In this document: positions 50,335-59,481 of the stretch, piece by piece
Position numbering within the stretch: the first letter of the stretch is position 1
Layout of the letters: the number at the start of each line of letters is the position of its first letter
NCBI GenBank assembly: GCA_947166905.1
Contig: CAMVFZ010000006.1
Span: forward strand, 1-64,000
From: an uncultured Prevotellaceae bacterium
GTDB taxonomy: Bacteria; Bacteroidota; Bacteroidia; Bacteroidales; UBA932
Length of the DNA stretch: 64,000 nt
Direction of reading: 5' to 3'
The notes under the pieces: model-generated
What the model saw: only the letters and a program-made list of their open reading frames with translations
Database searches by the model: none
Told to the model about the DNA's origin: nothing
Program-made: the position numbers and the translations under genes

Positions 50335-51723
50335 CTACGCTTTCTGCGGCTTCTTGTGGAAGATACCTACAAGCACGCTGCCAAGGATACCCGCACAGAG
50401 CGAGCCCATAAGAACGGCAACCTTACCCATATCGCGCAGCTGCTGGGCCACCTCCGGATGATCACCGAATGACAGGGTATCCACGAAGATAGACATGGTA
50501 AAGCCGATACCGCCAAGGCAGGCAACAGCAAACAGCATGGCCCAGGTAGACTTGGCAGGCATTGCACCAACCTTAGCCTTGACTGCGATCCAGGAAGCCA
50601 GGGTAATGCCGATAGGCTTACCAAGCAAGAGGCCAAGGAAGATACCCATGCTCACGCTACCCAGAGTGGGATCAAAGTTGAATACATTGAAGTACTCAAG
50701 GCTGGGAATTGTAACGCCGGCGTTTGCCAGGGCGAAGATAGGCATGATAAAGAAGTTAACCCATGTGCCAAGAGCGTGCTCCAGACGATAGCTCATGCCG
50801 ATGCAGTTCTTGCTGGTCTTGCTGAGCTGACGCAGGATATGCCTCTGAGGACCGTTAGGGAAGCCGCCTTCCTCCTCGATAGACTCATATTCCTTGAGCA
50901 TGTGACGGTAATGGTCACGCTTGTGGTAGTAGTACTCCTTGGTGTAACGGGGAACCATCGGCACAAGGAAGGCCATAACGACACCGGACATGGTGGCGTG
51001 GATACCGGAATAGTAGAAAAGCATCCAGATAGCCACTGCGGGAACGATGTAGAATATCATCCTCTTTTCTCCAAGCTTGTTCATTATCAACACGAAGATA
51101 ATGAGCAGTACGGCGATGCCAAGCAGGGCCAGGTTGATGCTGCCACCGTAGAACAAGGCAACCACAAGAATGGCGATGAGGTCATCGGCGATAGCAAGGG
51201 CTGTAAGGAAAATCTTCAGGGAAATGGGCACTTTGTTGCCAAGGATGGAAAGGATTCCCACCGCGAAGGCAATATCCGTAGCCGTAGGGATACCCCAACC
51301 GCTGGAAGCGTCTGTGCCGTTGTTAACGAGGGTGTAAATGAGTGCTGGAACTGCCACTCCGCCGAAGGCCGCGATAATAGGCATTATCGCCTTCTGGCGG
51401 CTGCTGAGCTCTCCGTTGACCACTTCTCGCTTGATTTCCAGACCGACCGTAAAGAAGAATACCACCATCAGGATATCATTGATAAACTTCTCTACCGTCA
51501 TTCCGTGAGGGAATTCAAGAGCGCCGATCTTGATAGAAAGGGTGGTCTCAAGAACCTCTTTGTAAACTTCTTTGGTAGCTTCAAGGTTTGCCAGCAGCAT
51601 TGCAACTACAACACATGCCAGCAGGACTACCCCCTGGGCCCAAGGCCTTTTGATAAAGCGTTCCTGGCGAGCCTCAAATACGTGGAGGCCCTTCTTCCAG
51701 GCGTAAATAGGTATAAGTTTCAT
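50335..51723 (-). CDS. nhaA: Na+/H+ antiporter NhaA
   Basis: 462 aa with ~11-12 membrane helices. Signatures: MVVFFFTVGLEIKREVVNGEL, WGIPTATDIAFAVGIL, and ALAIADDLIAILVVALFY with the paired Asp residues of the ion site. It exports sodium in exchange for protons. A soluble insertion (HKRDHYRHMLKEYESIEEE region) makes it longer than E. coli NhaA. It lies 9 bp after ahcY on the same strand. Confidence 0.95.
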   Translation of the reverse strand: MKLIPIYAWKKGLHVFEARQERFIKRPWAQGVVLLACVVVAMLLANLEATKEVYKEVLETTLSIKIGALEFPHGMTVEKFINDILMVVFFFTVGLEIKREVVNGELSSRQKAIMPIIAAFGGVAVPALIYTLVNNGTDASSGWGIPTATDIAFAVGILSILGNKVPISLKIFLTALAIADDLIAILVVALFYGGSINLALLGIAVLLIIFVLIMNKLGEKRMIFYIVPAVAIWMLFYYSGIHATMSGVVMAFLVPMVPRYTKEYYYHKRDHYRHMLKEYESIEEEGGFPNGPQRHILRQLSKTSKNCIGMSYRLEHALGTWVNFFIMPIFALANAGVTIPSLEYFNVFNFDPTLGSVSMGIFLGLLLGKPIGITLASWIAVKAKVGAMPAKSTWAMLFAVACLGGIGFTMSIFVDTLSFGDHPEVAQQLRDMGKVAVLMGSLCAGILGSVLVGIFHKKPQKA

Positions 51724-51732
51724 TTCTAATAA

Positions 51733-52980
51733 TTATTTTCCGTACATGTAGATTCTCTGCTCCGGGGTCAGGGTATCTATGCCGATGCCCCATGCTTCCA
51801 GCTTCCTGAAGGCCACTGCCTTGTCGATTTCGTCCGGAACATTGAGCAGCATATCGCCCATCTGGCGCTGCTGGCCCTGATGCTCTGCCAGGTATTTGGC
51901 ACTGAGGGCCTGGATGGCAAAGGACATATCCATGATCTCTGCCGGGTGGCCGTCGCCTGCCGCAAGATTGACCAATCGTCCTTCTGCAATAACATAGAGG
52001 GTTTTTCCGCCCTCAAGCACATAGGCCTTGATATTCTCCCTTGCGGTATATTTCTTAACTGCCGATGCCTCCAGCCATGCCACATCCACCTCGCAGTCAA
52101 AGTGGCCGGCATTGCAAAGGATAGCTCCATCCTTCATTTTGGCAAAGTGCTCTGCAGTAATTACATCATCGCAGCCGGTAACCGTAACAAAGAGGTCTCC
52201 AAGCGGGGCGGCATCGGCCATGGGCATAACCTGAAAGCCGTCCATTACGGCCTCTATTGCCTTGACCGGATCTATCTCCGTAACGATAACCTTAGCGCCG
52301 AGTCCCTTGGCCCTCATGCTGACACCCTTGCCGCACCAGCCATAGCCGGCAACGACAACCGTCTTGCCCGCAACGATAAGGTTTGTGGCGCGGTTGATGC
52401 CGTTCCAAACGCTCTGACCCGTGCCGTAGCGGTTGTCAAAGAAGTGCTTGCACTGGGCGTCGTTGACCAGCATCATCGGGAAAGGAAGTTCCTTGACAGC
52501 GTTGAGCCTGCGAAGGCGAACGATGCCTGTTGTGGTCTCTTCGCATCCGCCGATGACTCCCGGAATCAGATCCCTGAATTCCGTAAGCATCAGGTTTACA
52601 AGGTCTCCGCCGTCGTCGATGATGATATTGGGGCCGATCTCCAGCACTTTGCGCAGGCAGTGCTCATACTCCTCTGGAGTAGCACCGTGCAGGGCGAATA
52701 CGTTGATGCCGCTGTGGTCAAGCGCTGCGGCCACGTCGTCCTGGGTGCTCAGGGGGTTGCAGCCGGTGGCGTACATTTCTGCTCCGCCGGCAGCCAAGAC
52801 CTGGCAAAGGTAGGCCGTCTTGGCCTCCATGTGAACGGAAAGGGCAACTTTAAGGCCCTTGAAGGGCTTGGTCTTTGAAAAATCGCGCTCGAGGCCATTT
52901 AGAAGGGGCATATGCGCACGCACCCAGTCAATTTTCAGCTGACCAGAGGGATAAAGATCTTTGTTTCGGATTTCGCTCAT
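51733..52980 (-). CDS. ahcY: Adenosylhomocysteinase
   Basis: 415 aa. It hydrolyses S-adenosylhomocysteine to homocysteine and adenosine, closing the methylation cycle. Motifs: VHMEAKTAYLCQVLAAGGAE, DNRYGTGQSVWNGINRATN and the NAD loop VVAGYGWCGKGVSMRAKGLG. ATG at 52980 (MSEIRNKDLYPSG) is preferred to a longer frame. Upstream of nhaA in a likely two-gene operon; divergent from fabG. Confidence 0.95.
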   Translation of the reverse strand: MSEIRNKDLYPSGQLKIDWVRAHMPLLNGLERDFSKTKPFKGLKVALSVHMEAKTAYLCQVLAAGGAEMYATGCNPLSTQDDVAAALDHSGINVFALHGATPEEYEHCLRKVLEIGPNIIIDDGGDLVNLMLTEFRDLIPGVIGGCEETTTGIVRLRRLNAVKELPFPMMLVNDAQCKHFFDNRYGTGQSVWNGINRATNLIVAGKTVVVAGYGWCGKGVSMRAKGLGAKVIVTEIDPVKAIEAVMDGFQVMPMADAAPLGDLFVTVTGCDDVITAEHFAKMKDGAILCNAGHFDCEVDVAWLEASAVKKYTARENIKAYVLEGGKTLYVIAEGRLVNLAAGDGHPAEIMDMSFAIQALSAKYLAEHQGQQRQMGDMLLNVPDEIDKAVAFRKLEAWGIGIDTLTPEQRIYMYGK

Positions 52981-53047
52981 AATTTTTTTCCTTTGGAAAA
53001 AGGACTGCAAAATTAGCCAAATATTTTGGAATTGAAGACATAAGAGT

Positions 53048-53055
53048 TATTTTTG
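53048..53055 (+). promoter_or_regulatory. Promoter of fabG
   Basis: TATTTTTG, 50 bp before the ATG at 53105. Confidence 0.6.
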
Positions 53056-53104
53056 CGAAGTTAAAACAATTTGTATTTAGAAAAATCTATAAAATTTACG
53101 CAAT

Positions 53105-53851
53105 ATGGGACTTTTAGATGGTAAGGTAGCCCTCATTACAGGCGCTGCCAGAGGTATCGGAAAAGCAATCGCTCTCAAATATGCATCAGAAGGTGCTGAC
53201 GTAGCTTTCACAGACCTCATTATTGATGAGAACGCTCAGAAGACTGTTGACGAAATCGCCGCTTACGGCCATAAGGTTAAAGCATACGCTTCAAACGCAG
53301 CCAACTTCGAAGAGACTCACCAGGTTGTAGAGCAGATCAAGGCAGACTTCGGTGCTATTGACATCCTTGTTAACAACGCCGGTATCACCAAGGACGGTCT
53401 TATGCTTAAGATGACCGAGCAGCAGTGGGATGCAGTTCTTGCAGTTAACCTCAAGTCTGCTTTCAACTTCATTCACGCTTGCGTTCCTATCATGATGCGC
53501 CAGAAAGGCGGAAGCATCATCAACATGTCTTCCGTAGTAGGTGTTCACGGTAACGCCGCCCAGGCAAACTACGCAGCTTCTAAGGCCGGCCTCATCGCTC
53601 TTGCAAAGAGCATCGGCCAGGAGATGGGCCGCAAGGGCATCCGCGCCAACGCCATTGCTCCCGGTTTCATCGAGACCGCAATGACCCAGGCACTACCTGA
53701 AGAGGTTCGCAAAGAGTGGATGGAGAAGATTCCTCTCCGTCGCGGCGGTACCCCGGAGGACATCGCAGACGTTGCAACCTTCCTTGCCAGCGATATGTCA
53801 TCCTACGTATCCGGCCAGGTTATCCAGGTTGACGGCGGTATGAACATGTAA
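53105..53851 (+). CDS. fabG: 3-oxoacyl-[acyl-carrier-protein] reductase
   Basis: 248 aa short-chain dehydrogenase. TGAARGIGKAI cofactor loop, NNAGITKDGLM, catalytic Ser in NMSSVVG and YAASK (Tyr/Lys), GMNM C-terminus. It reduces beta-ketoacyl-ACP with NADPH in fatty-acid elongation. A single gene followed by a terminator-like hairpin. Confidence 0.92.
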   Translation: MGLLDGKVALITGAARGIGKAIALKYASEGADVAFTDLIIDENAQKTVDEIAAYGHKVKAYASNAANFEETHQVVEQIKADFGAIDILVNNAGITKDGLMLKMTEQQWDAVLAVNLKSAFNFIHACVPIMMRQKGGSIINMSSVVGVHGNAAQANYAASKAGLIALAKSIGQEMGRKGIRANAIAPGFIETAMTQALPEEVRKEWMEKIPLRRGGTPEDIADVATFLASDMSSYVSGQVIQVDGGMNM

Positions 53852-53887
53852 TTTGTTCAAGTATCCTTATTTTTTCGTATATTAGAG

Positions 53888-53918
53888 GCCGTTATCAATA
53901 ATAACGGCTTCTTTTATT
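53888..53918 (+). terminator. Hairpin between fabG and the M24 peptidase gene
   Basis: GCCGTTAT-CAATA-ATAACGGC followed by TTCTTTTATT. It ends only ~10 bp before the next ATG, so it terminates fabG transcripts or lies in the leader of the next gene. Confidence 0.75.
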
Positions 53919-55310
53919 ATGTTCAGTAAACAAGTATATAAGAATCGCCGCAAGGTTCTTCTTCAGAAGATGGCGGCTGCAGGCCAGAAAGGCTTGGTGT
54001 TTTTTCTTGGAAACGTAGAGGCTCCGGCCCAGTATAAAGACAATTGCTACAAGTGGCGTCAGGAGAGTTGCTGGCTGTATTACTTTGGCCTGGACGACCC
54101 CCGTTATGCAGCCATCCTTGATATCGAAAGCGGCAAAGAGACCATTTATGCCGATGATGTAGAGATTGGCGATATTATCTGGATGGGCCCCCAGCCCACC
54201 GTTCAGTCAAAGGCAGAACTTGTTGGCGTGGCCAATACGGCTCCTTATGAGAAGGCCTTCGAGGCCGTAAAGGCAGCCAAGGCAGCCGGCCGCAAGGTAC
54301 ACTTCCTGCCCCAGTCCAGGTATTATAATACTATGGTGGTGGAGAAGTTGTTACCTGGAGAAGAGCCGTCTGTTTCGTTTATTGAAACTGTAGTAAGCCA
54401 GAGGCTTATCAAGGAGCCGTGTGAGATTGAGGCTATCGACGACGCATGCGCCCTTGGTTATGAGATGCATTCCCTTGGCCGCGACAGCATCAAACTTGGC
54501 ATCATAGAGCAGGAAATCGTAGGTAAAATGGAAGGTCTTACCCTTAGCAAGGGCTGGGGCGTTTCTTTCCCTACCATCCTTACCCAGCATGGCGAAACCC
54601 TGCATAACCACCTGCATGACAAGGTGATAGAGCCCGGAAAGCTGATGGTAATCGACGCCGGCGCGGAGAGCAATATGCACTATGCATCGGACTTCACCCG
54701 CACCTATCCTACCACTGGCAAGTTCACCACCAAGCAGAGGGAGATCTACCAGATAGTTTACGAGTGCAACGAGCACGCATTCAGCCTTACCCGCCCCGGG
54801 ATTACATACAGACAGGTTCATATCGGCACCGCCCAGAAGATGCTTGAAGGCCTCTGCGCCCTGGGCCTTGTAAAGGGAGATCCGGAAGAGCTTGCCGCCG
54901 ACGGCATCGCCGGCCTGTTCCAGCCTCACGGCCTGGGCCACAACATGGGTCTGGACGTTCACGATATGGAAGACCTGGGAGAGAACCTGGTAGGCTATGA
55001 CCGCGGCCAGATCCGCGCAAAGCAGCTTGGCCTTGGCAGCCTGCGTATGGCCCGCGAGCTTAAGCCCGGTTATGTAATTACCGACGAGCCCGGTATCTAC
55101 TTCATCCCTGCCCTCATCGAGGAATGGAAAGAGAAAGGCCTTGGCAAGGGTATCGTCAACTTTGAAAAACTTAAGGAGTACTACGACTTTGGCGGTATCC
55201 GCCTGGAGGACGACGTTCTGGTTACCACGGACGGCGCACGCCGCTGCGGTCCCAAGCGTCTGCCTATCGCCCCGGATGACGTAGAGGCTGCAATGGCAGC
55301 TGCAAAATAG
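53919..55310 (+). CDS. M24 family Xaa-Pro aminopeptidase
   Basis: 463 aa. N-terminal creatinase-like domain then a pita-bread catalytic domain with metal ligands in VIDAGAESNMHYASDFTRTY (two Asp), HGLGHNMGLDVHD (His), TDEPGIYFIP (Glu) and GGIRLEDDVLV (Glu). It removes N-terminal residues before proline, in the cytoplasm. PepP-like length. Confidence 0.93.
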   Translation: MFSKQVYKNRRKVLLQKMAAAGQKGLVFFLGNVEAPAQYKDNCYKWRQESCWLYYFGLDDPRYAAILDIESGKETIYADDVEIGDIIWMGPQPTVQSKAELVGVANTAPYEKAFEAVKAAKAAGRKVHFLPQSRYYNTMVVEKLLPGEEPSVSFIETVVSQRLIKEPCEIEAIDDACALGYEMHSLGRDSIKLGIIEQEIVGKMEGLTLSKGWGVSFPTILTQHGETLHNHLHDKVIEPGKLMVIDAGAESNMHYASDFTRTYPTTGKFTTKQREIYQIVYECNEHAFSLTRPGITYRQVHIGTAQKMLEGLCALGLVKGDPEELAADGIAGLFQPHGLGHNMGLDVHDMEDLGENLVGYDRGQIRAKQLGLGSLRMARELKPGYVITDEPGIYFIPALIEEWKEKGLGKGIVNFEKLKEYYDFGGIRLEDDVLVTTDGARRCGPKRLPIAPDDVEAAMAAAK

Positions 55311-55330
55311 GCTCCTGCACCTTCAAATAA

Positions 55331-55810
55331 ATGATTGGAGATATACTTATGGCCGCGCTGGGAGTTATTCTTGGACTCCTGGGAATCATCGGCAGCATAA
55401 TACCGGCAGTACCGGGCCCGCCTATCAGCTGGCTCGGTGTGCTGGTTATGTATCTCCATTTTGACGGCAGTATATCGCCACAGAAGTTGTGGCTTTGGCT
55501 GGGTATCACTGTGGTGGTTACCATCATCGACTTTGTGGTCCCGGCCCGCATCACCAAGTTTACCGGTGGCAGCAAAGCGGCCGTTTGGGGTTCTACCATT
55601 GGCATGCTGCTGGGTATATTCTTAACGCCGATAGGTATGATTCTAGGCGGCTTGATCGGCGCCTTTGTGGGTGAATACACCTGGGGCAGCAAAGATGGCC
55701 TTAATTCCACCTCCGCTGCCCTCGGATCATTCGTCGGCTTTTTGGTCGGTACCGGCCTCAAGCTCTTTGTCGCCGTTTGGATGATTACCATCATCATCGC
55801 GGCGATATAG
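55331..55810 (+). CDS. DUF456 family membrane protein
   Basis: 159 aa with about four hydrophobic segments rich in Gly (GVILGLLGIIGSIIPAVPGPP, GSTIGMLLGIFLTPIGMILG, GLIGAFVGEYTWG). These glycine-zipper repeats are characteristic of DUF456. Function unknown. It lies 20 bp after the peptidase gene. Confidence 0.87.
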   Translation: MIGDILMAALGVILGLLGIIGSIIPAVPGPPISWLGVLVMYLHFDGSISPQKLWLWLGITVVVTIIDFVVPARITKFTGGSKAAVWGSTIGMLLGIFLTPIGMILGGLIGAFVGEYTWGSKDGLNSTSAALGSFVGFLVGTGLKLFVAVWMITIIIAAI

Positions 55811-55815
55811 CACAT

Positions 55816-55850
55816 GCTTGTCTTGGGTCAAAAAAAGCACCAAGACAAGC
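55816..55850. terminator. Hairpin between convergent genes
   Basis: GCTTGTCTTGG / CCAAGACAAGC perfect 11-bp stem with an A-rich loop, between the DUF456 gene and the convergent outer-membrane protein gene. Confidence 0.6.
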
Positions 55851-55861
55851 AGTTATTACTG

Positions 55862-56353
55862 TTAGAAGCTCCAGCCGATGCCTATGTATGGATAGAAAGC
55901 CTTCTTTTCTACATAATGCGAGCCGCTGCCGAAAGAAGGAGAGACGCCTACCCTGAACATAAAGCCCTCGGGCTTCTGGTATCGCCATCCAAGATTCAAG
56001 TAGAAATAATAGCCGTATGAAGTCACATTAGGCATATGATATCGGCCGTTCATCATTCCAAAACCGGCCTCAAAGTGGCTGTTACCCTCTCCTGTCAGAT
56101 AATTGATTTCTACAGGAACCAATATGTTATCCATATCTGAGCCCTTGCAATAGGCCGCATCATCACCATGGGCATAAGCAATAGCTGCAGAAAAGCCCAA
56201 GCCACTGTTTCCGCTGAACCTTTGGTCATATCTTAGACCAACTCCGGTAGAAGCCCCCAAAAACTCTACTCCAACATACTTTGTACTCTGCGCTAAAGAA
56301 GGTAAAGACACTGTCGCCAAAACGGCAATGATAAAAAGATGTAATTTTTTCAT
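55862..56353 (-). CDS. Outer-membrane-like protein, 163 aa
   Basis: Signal peptide MKKLHLFIIAVLATVSLPSLAQ; the ATG at 56353 is chosen for it over a longer frame. The mature part opens STKYVGVEFLGASTGVGLRY and has a beta-rich pattern ending YIGIGWSF. It is a paralogue of the partial gene at 63826 (compare GASTGVGLRYDQRFSGNSGL and GSASGFGIRYDARIDGNAGL). Confidence 0.75.
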   Translation of the reverse strand: MKKLHLFIIAVLATVSLPSLAQSTKYVGVEFLGASTGVGLRYDQRFSGNSGLGFSAAIAYAHGDDAAYCKGSDMDNILVPVEINYLTGEGNSHFEAGFGMMNGRYHMPNVTSYGYYFYLNLGWRYQKPEGFMFRVGVSPSFGSGSHYVEKKAFYPYIGIGWSF

Positions 56354-56421
56354 ATAAAATGATAAATTTGGACACCTTCTTCCTATCACAAAACATGCCA
56401 CGGGCTCACCATTTGGAGCCA

Positions 56422-57444
56422 TTATTTACAGGATTCTTCCACAATGGGACGGATGATGGCTTCCATCTGGGGGAATTCGATAAGGAAGCCGTCGTGACCG
56501 AAGTGGGTTTGGATGATGTGGAAGTCGGCGCCCATACCCTTTGCCATCGGCTCCATGTCTACGGGCGGGAAGAGAAGGTCTGTGCTAAGGGAGATTACGG
56601 TAGACGGGCATTTAATCATCTTGAGGGCCTGTTCTACGCCTCCTCGGCCACGGCCGATGTTGATGCTGTCCACCACATAGGTCAGGTACCAATAGGAGTA
56701 GGCATCGAAGTCGCGGACGAACTTGCTGCCCTGATAGCGCTGGTAAGAGGCAGCCTTGTCTGCGAAGACCACATCCACGGTATCTTCCCATTGCTTGATG
56801 TTGTAACCTTCCTCGCAGCGATAAGACATGATGGCGATGCCGCGGGCACATTTAAGGCCGGCAAGACCGCCCTTCAGGTCATGGCGCATACGGAAGGAGG
56901 GATCGGCCTCCAGGGCCATGCGCTGGGTCTCCTCGAAGGCGGTGAGCCAGGGGGTGACGCGGGAGGTGGTGGCCATGAAGACTGCGCGCTTAATAAGCTC
57001 AGGGTGCATTATTGCAAACTCCTGGGCATGGAAACCACCCATGGAGGCGCCTACAAGCAGGTCTATTTTGGTAATGCCCAAATGCTGGCAAAGCAGGTAA
57101 AACGCATTGATGGAGTCCCTGACGGTTACCTTGGGGAAATCGAAGTAGTAGGGTTTACCGGTAAGCGGATTGGTGCTGGCCGGGCCGCTGGACCCAAAGC
57201 AGGAACCCAGGGAGTTGGCACAGATCACGAAGTACTTTTCGGTATCGAACATAAGGCCGGGGCCGGTAATCTGGGCCCACCAGTCGCGCGGATCGGCGCT
57301 GGCGGTTACGGCATGGCAAAGCCAGATAACCTTCTGGCCGTGATATCCGCCTTTGGAGCACACATAACCAACTTCAAGCTGCGGCAAAACCTGCCCGCCC
57401 TCAACCGTAAACGGCTTATCGTATACAAAAACTCTTTTCTCCAT
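56422..57444 (-). CDS. metX: Homoserine O-acetyltransferase-like (MetX family)
   Basis: 340 aa alpha/beta hydrolase. VICANSLGSCFGSSGPAS, nucleophile elbow LLVGASMGGFHAQEFA, and catalytic FGHDGFLIEF. MetX activates homoserine (acetyl or succinyl) for methionine synthesis. Family-level specificity (acetyl vs succinyl, or cysteine-pathway serine variants) cannot be settled by eye. Confidence 0.85.
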   Translation of the reverse strand: MEKRVFVYDKPFTVEGGQVLPQLEVGYVCSKGGYHGQKVIWLCHAVTASADPRDWWAQITGPGLMFDTEKYFVICANSLGSCFGSSGPASTNPLTGKPYYFDFPKVTVRDSINAFYLLCQHLGITKIDLLVGASMGGFHAQEFAIMHPELIKRAVFMATTSRVTPWLTAFEETQRMALEADPSFRMRHDLKGGLAGLKCARGIAIMSYRCEEGYNIKQWEDTVDVVFADKAASYQRYQGSKFVRDFDAYSYWYLTYVVDSINIGRGRGGVEQALKMIKCPSTVISLSTDLLFPPVDMEPMAKGMGADFHIIQTHFGHDGFLIEFPQMEAIIRPIVEESCK

Positions 57445-57578
57445 AATAAGTTACGCTCCCGCACTGGGAATAAAGCCCGTAAAATTAGTCATTTTTATCG
57501 AGATTTTTTTTCAATTATTTTTTGTTATTTTGCAACAATTGGGGGAAAGGGGCGTTATTAGTGTAGAAAAACAAGAAA

Positions 57579-58085
57579 ATGACAAGAGAAGAAGCAACTG
57601 CATTTTACCGGAAACATTACCGCCGGGTTTACAACATCAGCCTGCGAATTACAGGAAGCAGCGCCGATGCCGAGGAAATAATGCAGGACACCATTCTCAA
57701 ATACTTGGCAAAAGGGCCGGAAGGACTGAACGAATTGCAGATAAGCGCCTGGCTGGCAAGGACGGCAATCAACAAGTCACTTGACCTGCTGCGATCCAAA
57801 AAACGCGATGCCGCCTTTTTACAGGAAGCCGCCCTTGATGCCGATGAAGCCGACGCCCCGGAAGAGGTAAATACAGAAACCCTGACCCCGGAGGATGTAG
57901 CAAAGGAGATAAACCAGCTAAAAGAGCCCTACAACATAGTTTTAAGCCTTGTGCTTATAGAAGGGCTGGATTACGGAGAAGTATCGGACTACACAGGCAT
58001 TACGCAGGGGAACTTAAGATGCTATTACTCCCGCGGCCTGGCAAAATTAAGAGAAGCACTGAAAAGAAAACCATTAAACAGATAA
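57579..58085 (+). CDS. ECF-type RNA polymerase sigma factor
   Basis: 168 aa. Region 2 at about residues 5-70 (FYRKHYRRVYNISLRITGSS, DAEEIMQDTILKYL) and region 4 at about 110-160 (LKEPYNIVLSLVLIEGLDYG, TQGNLRCYYSRGLAKLREAL). It directs transcription of an envelope-stress or signalling regulon. It heads an operon with a membrane protein and a DUF2807 protein; the next gene starts 4 bp after its stop. Confidence 0.9.
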   Translation: MTREEATAFYRKHYRRVYNISLRITGSSADAEEIMQDTILKYLAKGPEGLNELQISAWLARTAINKSLDLLRSKKRDAAFLQEAALDADEADAPEEVNTETLTPEDVAKEINQLKEPYNIVLSLVLIEGLDYGEVSDYTGITQGNLRCYYSRGLAKLREALKRKPLNR

Positions 58086-58089
58086 TACC

Positions 58090-58581
58090 ATGTCAGATCT
58101 GGAAAAATATATAAAGGAAAACAGCCGGAGGATGGATGCTGCAGAACCTGCTTCCGGTCACGAGTTAAGGTTTCTTGAAAAGCTGGACGAGTCCGGCCTG
58201 GTAGAGAAAAAGACAGTAGTGGTCAATTGGCGCCGAATCGCCATCGCGGTAGCTTGTGCTGCCGCAGTGATTGCCGGAGTCATAATGATCAAGCCATCGG
58301 CAGACAGCATTCACGTTGTTCACAAAGACTGGTTTGCAAATGCAGAAAAGACCCCTGAAGGTGTGTACGAAGCCTATTACGAGCATTTCCAGAAAGACTG
58401 CCAGGAGGCATCGGAACTGGACGCCGACGGAGTCATGGAAGACATCACCAACGAGTCTATCCCGCTTTTGGACCAGCTCCCGGACGAGCTGTCAGACGCA
58501 GAAAAGGTGGCAATCCTTGAAGAACACTACGGAACCCTGCTGGATGCGGTTGCCCAGTATAAAGAAGTCCTTGCCCAGTAA
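58090..58581 (+). CDS. Putative anti-sigma factor (single-pass membrane protein)
   Basis: 163 aa. Cytoplasmic part (1-45), one membrane helix (about 48-68, RIAIAVACAAAVIAGVIMI) and an acidic periplasmic part. No family is recognised directly; the anti-sigma role is inferred from position right after the ECF gene, from size and from topology. Confidence 0.7.
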   Translation: MSDLEKYIKENSRRMDAAEPASGHELRFLEKLDESGLVEKKTVVVNWRRIAIAVACAAAVIAGVIMIKPSADSIHVVHKDWFANAEKTPEGVYEAYYEHFQKDCQEASELDADGVMEDITNESIPLLDQLPDELSDAEKVAILEEHYGTLLDAVAQYKEVLAQ

Positions 58582-58618
58582 TACCAATTATAGATAAATA
58601 ATTAAAGAACAAATACTT

Positions 58619-59464
58619 ATGAAAGCTCTCAAATCCATAATCCTGGCCATCATCCTCTTTGGCCTGACAGCCCCCGGCATCTTTGCGGCAGACGAGACCA
58701 CCAGATTAACCTATGATTTCAAGAACTTCGATTCCCTTGATATCAGCTGGGTATTCGACGTAAACGTAAGCGCCGACGATACCTACTCCGTAGAGATTAC
58801 CGTATCATCGGAAGTTGTCCCCTACCTTGACATTGTACAGTCCGGTTCCAAACTTATTCTTGGCACCAAAGGCCTTCCCAAAAAGCTGACCAACCAGCGC
58901 AACTGGAATCCCGTAGCCAAGGCCAAAATCACCATGCCGGCTCTTGCCGCAGTAAATATCAGCGGAGCTGCAAAGATCCTTTCCATGGACCAGTTCACCA
59001 GCACCGGCAACTTCTCCCTGGAGTGCAGCGGCGCCAGCAAGGTGCACGCCCTTCATATCGAAGCCGCCAAGATTAACATCGAGAGCAGCGGAGCCTCCAA
59101 ATTCAAGCTTTACAGCAAGGCCAACAGCGCATCTATAGACCTTTCCGGCGCATCAAAGGGCCTTATGGAGCTTACTGCCGATGCCATCGAAGTTGACGCC
59201 TCCGGCGCTGCCAACCTCAAGATTACCGGCGCAGCAAAAGATGCCGATATCGACTGCTCCGGCGCCTGCAACACAGATCTTATCAAAACCGAAATCAAGG
59301 AAGCCAAGGTAAACCTGAGCGGAGCATCAAAGTGCCAGATTGCAGTAAAGGAGAAACTTTCCGTAGAGCTAAGCGGCGCATCAAAGCTCAGCTACGAAGA
59401 TGCCCCGGGCCTTGCAATCAAACTGGGATCCATCAGCCACGGAGCATCTATATCTAAACTCTAA
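58619..59464 (+). CDS. DUF2807 (GIN-domain) exported protein
   Basis: 281 aa with signal peptide (MKALKSIILAIILFGLTAPG). The mature part consists of repeating SGASK / SGAAN units (for example NISGAAKILSMDQF, LECSGASKVHAL, DLSGASKGLMEL), which form the beta-helix of DUF2807 proteins. Probably surface or periplasmic. Its place behind an ECF/anti-sigma pair suggests that it is a sigma target. Confidence 0.87.
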   Translation: MKALKSIILAIILFGLTAPGIFAADETTRLTYDFKNFDSLDISWVFDVNVSADDTYSVEITVSSEVVPYLDIVQSGSKLILGTKGLPKKLTNQRNWNPVAKAKITMPALAAVNISGAAKILSMDQFTSTGNFSLECSGASKVHALHIEAAKINIESSGASKFKLYSKANSASIDLSGASKGLMELTADAIEVDASGAANLKITGAAKDADIDCSGACNTDLIKTEIKEAKVNLSGASKCQIAVKEKLSVELSGASKLSYEDAPGLAIKLGSISHGASISKL

Positions 59465-59481
59465 GTATTTGGTAAATACTT
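59463..59481. terminator. Small hairpin between convergent genes
   Basis: AAGTATTT-GGT-AAATACTT followed by TATT, between the DUF2807 gene and the GHL10 gene. Confidence 0.55.

Noticed and set aside
50776..52878. Long antisense frames over nhaA and ahcY
   Set aside because: They lie opposite strongly recognised genes, have no protein family features and arise from codon bias.
52981..53104. SAM or SAH riboswitch upstream of ahcY
   Set aside because: The short divergent region with fabG contains no recognisable aptamer. The leader of metX (57445-57578) likewise shows none.
56359..57561. 400-aa frame antisense to metX
   Set aside because: It covers the metX gene on the other strand; the metX motifs are clear and this frame has none.
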